From positions 1 to 36,120 of the forward strand of contig JAUYMC010000015.1 in assembly GCA_030699545.1 (NCBI GenBank): DNA of 36,120 nucleotides, given 5' to 3'. Below, one piece after another: positions 31,075 to 36,120 of this stretch. The notes beneath the pieces were generated by a model. The model saw nothing but the letters and a program-made list of their open reading frames with translations, ran no database searches and was not told the origin of the DNA. The stretch's first letter is position 1. The number at the start of each line of letters is the position of its first letter. A program made the translations under genes and the position numbers. This DNA is from Gemmatimonadales bacterium. GTDB lineage: Bacteria > Gemmatimonadota > Gemmatimonadetes > Gemmatimonadales > GWC2-71-9.

Positions 31075-31959
31075 TCAGTCCTCCTCGTCGGGCAGCATGT
31101 CGAAGAGGTCGGGCGCATCGCGCAGGTCCGGGCCGATGCCGCGGCGCTGTTCTGCGACGGTCAGCGGCCGGGGCTCGGACGTGGGCTCGGTCGGCGGATC
31201 GTACGAACCGAACTCGCGCACCCATTCCCGCCCCAGCGCCCACCTCCGCCGCATCCCGATGGCCCGCCCCAGCGTGATGCCGAGGTCAGCGGCGGCGCGG
31301 CGGTCCTCGTCGGTCGCGCCCGGCGGGTCGCAGCGGGTGAACGACAGGAACGGCACGCCCGAGACGCCGATGGCCACCTCGACGTGGCCGCAGAGCGCCA
31401 CGCCCATCCACTCGATCGCGATCGAGTCACCGAACGCGCGGATGAGCCAGTCGGCCACATCCACCGGCTCCACGTTCGCCTGCGCCTCGGCGCTCTCCGC
31501 GACGCTCGTCTCCACGTCCCGAGCGTGCTCCAGGTAGTCGATGACCGCCTCAACGGCCTCCGCCATGGTCATCCCCACCACGGCGGCGTCTCTGTACCCA
31601 CGCCGATCGATGACGGCGAAGACCTCGTCGGCCGCCTTCTGGTGGTCGACCCATGTTCGCCGCTCGATCGCCCGCGCCTCGTCCCGCTCCGCCGTGAGGC
31701 GGGTGAGGGCGGCGTCGACAGCCACGCCGATGTCCCACCGGTGCGCGTCCCGCGGCGTGTCGGCGAAGCCGTCGCGCTCCAGCGCCCGCCATGCCTCGTT
31801 GACGGCGCGCGCGAGGCTGTAGCCGTGCTCGTTGGGCTGGTCGGCGAGCGTGAAGGCGCGCATCGCCCGCATCATGTCGTCCTCGGCGCGCAGTCGCTCG
31901 TTCTCGGCGCGCAGCGTGAGAATCAACCGCACCACATCGTCCCGTATGTCCTCGCTCAT
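31075..31959 (-). CDS. Hypothetical protein, 294 residues
   Basis: The ATG at 31959 overlaps the preceding stop as ATGA and has GGAGGA upstream. The N-terminus is a coiled coil (DVVRLILTLRAENERLRAED). The middle is helical and acidic, with several Arg/Asp-rich turns (ALTRLTAERDEARAIERRTW). A small beta region follows (IAIEWMGVALCGHVEVAIGV, PFLSFTRCDPPG), then a helix with LGITLGRAIGMRRRWALG and an acidic end. No known motif is visible. A longer reading frame upstream is a shadow. Confidence 0.68.
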   Translation of the reverse strand: MSEDIRDDVVRLILTLRAENERLRAEDDMMRAMRAFTLADQPNEHGYSLARAVNEAWRALERDGFADTPRDAHRWDIGVAVDAALTRLTAERDEARAIERRTWVDHQKAADEVFAVIDRRGYRDAAVVGMTMAEAVEAVIDYLEHARDVETSVAESAEAQANVEPVDVADWLIRAFGDSIAIEWMGVALCGHVEVAIGVSGVPFLSFTRCDPPGATDEDRRAAADLGITLGRAIGMRRRWALGREWVREFGSYDPPTEPTSEPRPLTVAEQRRGIGPDLRDAPDLFDMLPDEED

Positions 31960-32258
31960 CGTTCGTCCTCCGTCCGTGTTCTTCCCGGGTGCCCGTCGTC
32001 GACGGACTGCTCCATCCCTACCTGCACCCGTGGCATCGGGCGCATCTCGATGGGCCGCGCGATGGCGCGGAAGTTGGCTTCCCGCCCCTCGGGGACGTGG
32101 ACGCGGAGGAAGGCCGACACCCCGCGGCCCATGCGCTTCGACAACCGCATCGAGCTCGTCATCGTCGACTCGGTCTCGATGAGCGCGCGCATGCACCGCT
32201 CCAGGCCCACGCGCGTCGTGTCGATGTCCACGTCCCAGGGCCAGCGCTTGGGGGTCAT
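31956..32258 (-). CDS. Hypothetical protein, 100 residues
   Basis: The ATG at 32258 overlaps the methyltransferase stop as ATGA. The sequence begins MTPKRWPWDVDIDTTRVGLE and has a basic helical centre (TSSMRLSKRMGRGVSAFLRV) followed by an extended tail rich in Arg, Pro and Asp. It is locked between two overlapping neighbours, so it is probably real. No family recognised. Confidence 0.65.
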   Translation of the reverse strand: MTPKRWPWDVDIDTTRVGLERCMRALIETESTMTSSMRLSKRMGRGVSAFLRVHVPEGREANFRAIARPIEMRPMPRVQVGMEQSVDDGHPGRTRTEDER

Positions 32259-33175
32259 GCCGCCTCCTTCAGTCGTCCCAGCAGCCACGCGACGACAGGC
32301 GGGCAGACCGCGTTGCCGAGCAGATGGACGGCATCCTTGTGGCGCGTCGGCAGCCGGTAGCCGGCCGGGAAGCCCATGCCGTCGCGGATCTCATCACGGG
32401 TCAGCATCCGCATCCGGTCGTCGTCGACGAGCGCGAACCGGTCACGGGTAGGCAGCGTTCCGAGCGGCCGGGACAGCGGTCGACCGCCCCGCTCGCTCTT
32501 GTAGTAAGCGACGAGGAAGCGGTCGCCGTGACGTGCCCGCCCCGCACAGACGCGCGCCAACGTCGCAGCCGCCCGGCCCGGCCGCTCGATCGGAGACCAC
32601 CGGCCCGCCTCGAAGTCGACCACGTCAGACGCCGGGCGATGCTCCGCCGCAGGCGCGCCGAGATGCAGCGGCACCGTCGAGCGCGCGCCGACGATGAACA
32701 GGCGGCGCCGATGCTGGGGCACACCCACGTCGGCAGCGTCGATGACGTGCTCGGCCAGCGAGTAGCCCAGCGCGTTCATCGCCATGCGCCACGCGGGGTA
32801 GAGCTTCCAGCCCTGGAACTCGGGCACGTTCTCGACCACGACGAACTGCGGCGCATGGAACTCGGCGCACGACACCACCGCCCACGCCGTCGAGCGGCTG
32901 GAGTCGTGGTGCGCCTGATCCTTGCCCCGAGCCCGGCTGTGGCCTTGGCAGCACGGCGAGGCGAGGAGGATGTCATGCGCCGGCACGCGAGACCAGTCGG
33001 CGAGGTGAAGGTCCTGGCAGGCGTGCTCGACCTCGGGGTGGTTCGCGGCGTGCGTCTCCACCGCGAGCGGCCAGTGGTTCGCCGCCCACAGCACGCGGAC
33101 GCCCGCCGCGGCCGCGCCCTCAGTGAAGCCGCCGGCGCCGGCGAACAGGTCCACGGCAGTCGCCCACGATCTCAC
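32255..33175 (-). CDS. C5-cytosine DNA methyltransferase
   Basis: The product is 306 residues from a GTG at 33175 that overlaps the preceding stop as GTGA. The motifs occur in canonical order: I VDLFAGAGGF (8-17), IV SPCCQGHS (73-80, with the catalytic Cys75 after Pro74), VI VENVPEF (114-120), VIII QHRRRLF (154-160), IX-like RPLGTLPTRDRFAL, X GNAVCPPV (287-294). The stretch between VIII and IX, which recognises the target, is short (about 70 residues). It would methylate one cytosine context in phage DNA. A solitary enzyme without a restriction partner nearby fits protection of phage DNA. Confidence 0.9.
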   Translation of the reverse strand: MRSWATAVDLFAGAGGFTEGAAAAGVRVLWAANHWPLAVETHAANHPEVEHACQDLHLADWSRVPAHDILLASPCCQGHSRARGKDQAHHDSSRSTAWAVVSCAEFHAPQFVVVENVPEFQGWKLYPAWRMAMNALGYSLAEHVIDAADVGVPQHRRRLFIVGARSTVPLHLGAPAAEHRPASDVVDFEAGRWSPIERPGRAAATLARVCAGRARHGDRFLVAYYKSERGGRPLSRPLGTLPTRDRFALVDDDRMRMLTRDEIRDGMGFPAGYRLPTRHKDAVHLLGNAVCPPVVAWLLGRLKEAA

Positions 33176-33672
33176 GCCCCGCCCTCCCGCGCCCGCCGCC
33201 GGCGCTCCGCGCTCACAGCCTCGTCCCACCGCGTCCCGTCCAACACCACGCGCCACCCCGCAGTCGCGAGCAGGTCCGCGGCGAAGACCCGGTGGCACCG
33301 TCCCGCCGCAGCCTCCGTCTGCGAGCAGGCACAGATGAGCGTAGCGCCGTCCTGCACGGGGCCGAGGTCCCTCGGATCGGCCCACAACTGCGCCATCAGC
33401 GCGCCGGGGCTCAGGTCCGCAACCACGCCTACGACGTAGCGGCGGCGGTACTCGCCGAAGTCGATGACGCCGAGGCGGATGGCGTCCAGGTCCTCGACGC
33501 GGGGGACGAGAGCGGGCACGAGGCCGTCCCCGCCCTCCCCGTAGTGGTGGCGCGGGCGGACCATGATGCACCAGACCTCGCCCGGGCCGACGCAGCGCTT
33601 GGACCGCTCCGAACCGCGGGCGGCGGCCCGCACTGTTGCTGCGTTGGTGAGGTAGACGGTCGGCGCGCTCAC
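33172..33672 (-). CDS. Hypothetical protein with C-x-C and CHR motif
   Basis: The product is 166 residues; the GTG at 33672 overlaps the preceding stop as GTGA. After an N-terminal beta part (VYLTNAATVRAAARG, then EVWCIMVRPRHHYGEG) comes a C-terminal half with TLICACSQTEAAAGRCHRVF and ADLLATAGWRVVLDG. The C-x-C followed by CHR and a Rossmann-like end resembles DUF488-type proteins. The resemblance is loose, and no function is assigned. It precedes the cytosine methyltransferase in the operon. Confidence 0.68.
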   Translation of the reverse strand: MSAPTVYLTNAATVRAAARGSERSKRCVGPGEVWCIMVRPRHHYGEGGDGLVPALVPRVEDLDAIRLGVIDFGEYRRRYVVGVVADLSPGALMAQLWADPRDLGPVQDGATLICACSQTEAAAGRCHRVFAADLLATAGWRVVLDGTRWDEAVSAERRRRAREGGA

Positions 33673-33905
33673 CGCCTCCCCGCCTTCCGCGCCTTGCGGG
33701 CCGCCTTCGCGCGGGCCCGGCTGCGCTCGCGCTTCCGGGCCGCCTCGCCGTCGTGGGCGCCGAGACGGAGCTTCGCGCTGTGCCCGCGGTCGCCGTCGAC
33801 CCCGGCGGGCGGGTCGTCATCGAGCATGGCGGGGCCCGTCAGGCCGGCCATCGCCGCGAGCACGCCCGCGGTCCGCGGGGTGCGCCTCGTCGGTGTGCCC
33901 TTCAT
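33669..33905 (-). CDS. Small basic protein
   Basis: The product is 78 residues; the ATG at 33905 overlaps the preceding stop as ATGA. The first half is of low complexity (RRTPRTAGVLAAMAGLTGPA) with an acidic turn (DDDPPAGVDGDRG). The last 30 residues are a strongly basic helix (AARKRERSRARAKAARKARK). It could bind nucleic acid by charge. Composition-based call only. Confidence 0.6.
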   Translation of the reverse strand: MKGTPTRRTPRTAGVLAAMAGLTGPAMLDDDPPAGVDGDRGHSAKLRLGAHDGEAARKRERSRARAKAARKARKAGRR

Positions 33906-34318
33906 GCTGCTTTGCCCCCGTGCCGGCGCGAACGCCTCGCGTTGTACGAGGCTTTCGCCACCACGGCAGCTTCCAGGTCAATGCCGAGCGCTCCGGCGAT
34001 GTCCGCCACCCGGATGAGGATGTCGGCCAGTTCAGACGGGAGTCCCTCCGGCTTCCCGTCCTCACCGAACGTCAGTGCCATGTTGCCGAGGCGTACGTCC
34101 TCCATGGCCTCGGCGGCTTCGGAGCAGACCAGCCCGAGCCACGCGACGATGCGTATCGGGTCCGGCGGGGTCTCGTCGTCGTCGTGCCAGCCCTTCGCGC
34201 GCGCTGTCCCGTGCGCCTCGCGCACCAGTTCGCCGATGGTCATGCTGCTCCTCGCTATCCCCGACTTCGCCAAGGAGAAGCCGAACGCTGCCTCGCGCAC
34301 CAGATCGCCGATGCTCAT
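33902..34318 (-). CDS. MazG-like nucleotide pyrophosphohydrolase
   Basis: The product is 138 residues from the ATG at 34318 (GGAGG upstream and ATGA overlap). Family features are SEAAEAMEDVR (66-76, paired Glu metal ligands), ELADILIRVADIAG (97-110) and KASYNARR near the end. Such enzymes split (d)NTPs or alarmones such as ppGpp and are common in phages. The N-terminus is duplicated: MSIGDLVREA at 1 and MTIGELVREA at 26. The second Met (34243) also has its own GAGGAG Shine-Dalgarno, so two forms may be made. Confidence 0.82.
   Translation of the reverse strand: MSIGDLVREAAFGFSLAKSGIARSSMTIGELVREAHGTARAKGWHDDDETPPDPIRIVAWLGLVCSEAAEAMEDVRLGNMALTFGEDGKPEGLPSELADILIRVADIAGALGIDLEAAVVAKASYNARRSRRHGGKAA
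34215..34243 (-). repeat. Start-region repeat copy 2 in MazG-like gene
   Basis: Twenty-nine bases from the ATG at 34243 match those from the ATG at 34318 (34290-34318) at 27 positions. Both copies encode M(S/T)IG(D/E)LVREA and each has a Shine-Dalgarno. The spacing is 75 bases, or 25 codons, so the frame is kept. Confidence 0.85.
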
Positions 34319-34623
34319 GCCATACCTCCGCGCAGTTGGTCGCCGAGCGACGAGTAGCCGATGCTGCTGGCGCCGAGTTGCACCCACGCCGCGCCGTGAA
34401 ACGCCGGGGCAGGCGGGGCAGACTGGATGCTGGTCTCGCCGGGAAGCTTCGTGTCGTCGCAGCCGCCGTCGGCGCCGTCGCAGCCGCCCTCCGCCTCCGC
34501 CCTCGGTCGCACTGCGTCGCGGACCAACAGCGCCACCGCCGCGATGCTCACGAGCGCGCAGACGCCGAGGGCCACGGGCAGCAGGGCGAGGCGGACGGCG
34601 AGCGGGGCGCGGGGCACGGTCAT
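34315..34623 (-). CDS. One-pass membrane protein, 102 residues
   Basis: The ATG at 34623 overlaps the preceding stop as ATGA. A single hydrophobic segment (about residues 9-34: VRLALLPVALGVCALVSIAA followed by VALLV) is preceded by a short basic end, consistent with an N-in anchor. The remainder is a small soluble part with Asp/Cys-rich GGCDGADGGCDD, a Pro/Ala stretch and a Gly/Ser-rich end. It could be an inner-membrane spanin or a superinfection protein, but no lysis gene lies nearby. Function unknown. Confidence 0.68.
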   Translation of the reverse strand: MTVPRAPLAVRLALLPVALGVCALVSIAAVALLVRDAVRPRAEAEGGCDGADGGCDDTKLPGETSIQSAPPAPAFHGAAWVQLGASSIGYSSLGDQLRGGMA

Positions 34624-35033
34624 GGCGCGGCCTCCAGCGCGGCGACCAAGCACCCCGCAGGGTCGCGACGCGTGATGTGTACCGGCATATCGTCGTCCCA
34701 GTTGGAGAGCCGCCACGCCCGGCCGCCGCGCTTGCGGTCCGGCGCGAGGTGAACGCTCTCGTCGCCCCACGCCTTCCGCACCAACGCCAGCAGGCAGCCG
34801 CGCGTGGCAGGATCGGTGAGGTCGGGGACTGCGCCGACCCATTCGTCGAGCGCCCACCCGGGCTTCATGTAGGCGGACGCTGAGCCGGAGGCCGGGTCGT
34901 GCCACAGGCACGGCACGCCGCGGCCGTCCACGTCGAGCACGGTGCGGCCTCGGTCGTCGATCATGCGGGGCATCCACCGCCACGACTTGCAGGCGACGGC
35001 GGCGCGGGCGACAGTCTCCTCCGCGGGGGTCAT
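34620..35033 (-). CDS. Hypothetical protein, 137 residues
   Basis: The ATG at 35033 overlaps the nuclease stop as ATGA. It has a Trp-rich N-terminus (CKSWRWMPRMIDDRGRTVLD), a middle with WALDEWVGAVPDLTDPATRG, then CLLALVRKAWGDESVHL and a C-terminal WDDDMPVHITRRDPAGCLVA. The stretch DPATRGCLLALVRKAWGD occurs in short phage proteins of unknown function. No catalytic role is evident. Confidence 0.7.
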   Translation of the reverse strand: MTPAEETVARAAVACKSWRWMPRMIDDRGRTVLDVDGRGVPCLWHDPASGSASAYMKPGWALDEWVGAVPDLTDPATRGCLLALVRKAWGDESVHLAPDRKRGGRAWRLSNWDDDMPVHITRRDPAGCLVAALEAAP

Positions 35034-35866
35034 CGGCTCGCCTCCACCAAGTCATCGAACGACGGCAGCGAGACGTCGGTGCCGCTGTGACGCCCGGGCA
35101 ACCCGTCCTTGACGCGGTACGTGAACGCCCGGGCCATGTGAGCGAGGATCCGAGAGGCGCGCTCCGGCGCCGACGGCGTAGGTAGGCAGCGCGTCACGAT
35201 CGCGGGTGTCGAAGACAGGAACCCCCACCCCGGCGGTAGCTCGCCGTCCTGCACCACGCCGTCACAGGCGATGACGTAGCGGGCCGAGGTCTCGGCCAGC
35301 ACCGTCTCGCACCACAGCTTCCCGACCTTCGCCACTTCGCCGTAGGCGCCATCCGGCCCACGACCCCACTGCCGATGCTTGCGGACGGCGGCCTCCGCCT
35401 TGTCGAGTTCGGCCACGACCTCGACCTCAGCCGCCGACACCACGCGCCCGAACCGGCGTTCGAGCCCGTCCAACACCAGCGGGTGATGAAGCGTCCGAGC
35501 GTCAGCAACGAGATGACGGACCGCGTGGCGGATCTCTGCTGTGATGCCGAGCGCCGTCATGGCTTCCCGAGCGAGTCGCAGACGTTCCACCGCGCCCTCG
35601 GCCCGCGCCTTCCGCGCCACCTCCTGCCGGAAGTCGGAGCGGTGCCCTTTCGCCTCGATGACAAAGATCCGCGGGGTCTGGTCCTTCCCCCTTGGCCACT
35701 TCAGGCCCACAACGTCGAAGACCCAGGCGCCGATCGGCACCTCGAAGCCGATGACGCGGCACCCGTGCCGCCACAGCCAGCCGTAGGCCAGCAGCGTCAG
35801 CGCGTAGTGCTCCGGGGTCTGGTTCCGAGGCCGGCGGAGCTGGGTACTGACCGCAACGTGGCTCAC
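35030..35866 (-). CDS. PD-(D/E)XK-type nuclease (MmcB-like)
   Basis: The product is 278 residues; the GTG at 35866 overlaps the stop of the preceding gene as GTGA. The N-terminal domain has the usual order of this fold: helix HYALTLLAYGWLW, Glu42 in VIGFEVPIG, Asp51 in WVFDVVGL, then VIEAKGHRSDF with Glu71-x-Lys73. The E-x-K followed by S/D-F is typical of MmcB-like proteins. The C-terminal part (about 150-278) contains KVGKLWCETVLAETSARYVIACDG-like and W/G-rich segments of unknown use (cut here at KVGKLWCETVLAETSARYVI). It may process DNA in repair, recombination or host DNA degradation. Confidence 0.78.
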   Translation of the reverse strand: MSHVAVSTQLRRPRNQTPEHYALTLLAYGWLWRHGCRVIGFEVPIGAWVFDVVGLKWPRGKDQTPRIFVIEAKGHRSDFRQEVARKARAEGAVERLRLAREAMTALGITAEIRHAVRHLVADARTLHHPLVLDGLERRFGRVVSAAEVEVVAELDKAEAAVRKHRQWGRGPDGAYGEVAKVGKLWCETVLAETSARYVIACDGVVQDGELPPGWGFLSSTPAIVTRCLPTPSAPERASRILAHMARAFTYRVKDGLPGRHSGTDVSLPSFDDLVEASR

Positions 35867-36120
35867 CGCCTCCTCCCCCACCCCAGCTCCGGGCGCCCCA
35901 GGTACTCGGCCACGGCGCGCCGCACCAGCGCCGGCACCGTCGTCTGCCGCAGTCGCGCTGTCCCGTACAGGACGCGCGCCCACTGCGGCGGGAGCACGGC
36001 AGCCACGTAGCTCCCGCACCGGGAGCGGCAGCGGGCGCCCCGGCTGGGGGACGTCCAGCCGCACGGCGTGAGGTGCACGCGGGCCCGCCGCGCCCACTCC
36101 GCGAGGGCGCGGCGGACCAG
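35863..36120 (-). CDS. Ribbon-helix-helix-like protein, N-terminus beyond window edge
   Basis: Eighty-five codons are open from the right edge to the TGA at 35863. The visible part starts in LVRRALAEWARRAR, the end of the first ribbon-helix-helix unit, continues through the Cys linker (TPCGWTSP, ARCRSRCGS) and the second unit (SYVAAVLPPQWARVLYG, VPALVRRAVAEYLGRPEL), and stops shortly after. It closely matches the 161-residue paralogue at 26585-27070 but lacks that protein's C-terminal 25 residues. The first Met inside the window (36078, a GTG) is not the true start. It is probably the first known gene of the early operon chain. Confidence 0.78.
   Translation of the reverse strand: MVRRALAEWARRARVHLTPCGWTSPSRGARCRSRCGSYVAAVLPPQWARVLYGTARLRQTTVPALVRRAVAEYLGRPELGWGRRR
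36044..36120 (+). repeat. Direct repeat copy B (77 bp identical to 26829-26905)
   Basis: It is in the same orientation as copy A, 9215 bases away, and is cut by the window edge. Leftward similarity weakens gradually to about 35890. It lies inside the paralogous coding region, so it reflects gene duplication or conversion rather than an insertion element. Confidence 0.9.

Noticed and set aside
1-36120. tRNA genes, CRISPR arrays, transposases or insertion sequences
   Set aside because: I looked on both strands and saw no cloverleaf with an anticodon arm, no spaced short direct repeats and no transposase motif. The intein is the only mobile element supported.

Overview
The window is a densely packed, GC-rich piece of a tailed double-stranded DNA phage or prophage with a non-contractile-type (siphovirus-like) tail module. 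Almost every gene is on the minus strand, so the biological order runs from the right edge to the left. There is no integrase, lysis cassette, replication initiator, tRNA or CRISPR array, so the genome continues beyond both edges. No stretch over about 300 bases lacks a gene. The host is not identified. High GC, frequent GTG/TTG starts and a plus-strand lipoprotein with a classical lipobox suggest a high-GC, probably Gram-negative host. The cysteine- and acid-rich style of the lipoprotein resembles myxobacterial proteins, but that is only a guess.

Right part, 36120 to about 24640 (early/accessory region). Small genes are chained by ATGA or GTGA start/stop overlaps: a ribbon-helix-helix-like protein cut by the window edge, a PD-(D/E)XK-type nuclease, a one-pass membrane protein, a MazG-like pyrophosphohydrolase, a C5-cytosine methyltransferase, zinc-knuckle proteins, a Dam-like adenine methyltransferase, a RusA-like resolvase, a PAPS-reductase-family PP-loop enzyme, a second ribbon-helix-helix-like paralogue, and a ParB-methyltransferase fusion. 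Three DNA methyltransferases suggest heavy protection of phage DNA. Two genes here run on the plus strand: a Gp37/Gp68-family (DUF5131) protein and a small zinc-ribbon protein.

Middle, 23640 to about 12840 (packaging and head). Terminase small subunit, terminase large subunit, Mu gp29-like portal, Mu I-like protease joined to a scaffold, decoration protein, major capsid protein, connector candidates, a Mu F-like minor head protein and a neck protein. The terminase carries a 325-residue intein at its nuclease motif. Inside the intein, in the -1 frame, lies a complete HNH endonuclease gene. The protease/scaffold gene contains a 16-cysteine block patterned like a DUF326/copper-storage four-helix bundle, directly after an internal Shine-Dalgarno and ATG that would make a separate scaffold.

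Left part, 12837 to 1 (tail). Tail terminator, tail tube, a G/GT tail-assembly chaperone pair joined by a -1 frameshift at GGGAAAA, a tape measure of 556 residues, then four probable distal-tail proteins. At the left edge are a plus-strand lipoprotein moron and a multidomain glycosyltransferase cut by the window edge.

Most unusual points: the out-of-frame HNH gene nested in a terminase intein; the copper-storage-like cysteine bundle inside a capsid scaffold; the clear programmed frameshift; and a 15-bp inverted repeat that embeds the ribosome binding site of the Gp37/Gp68-family gene.
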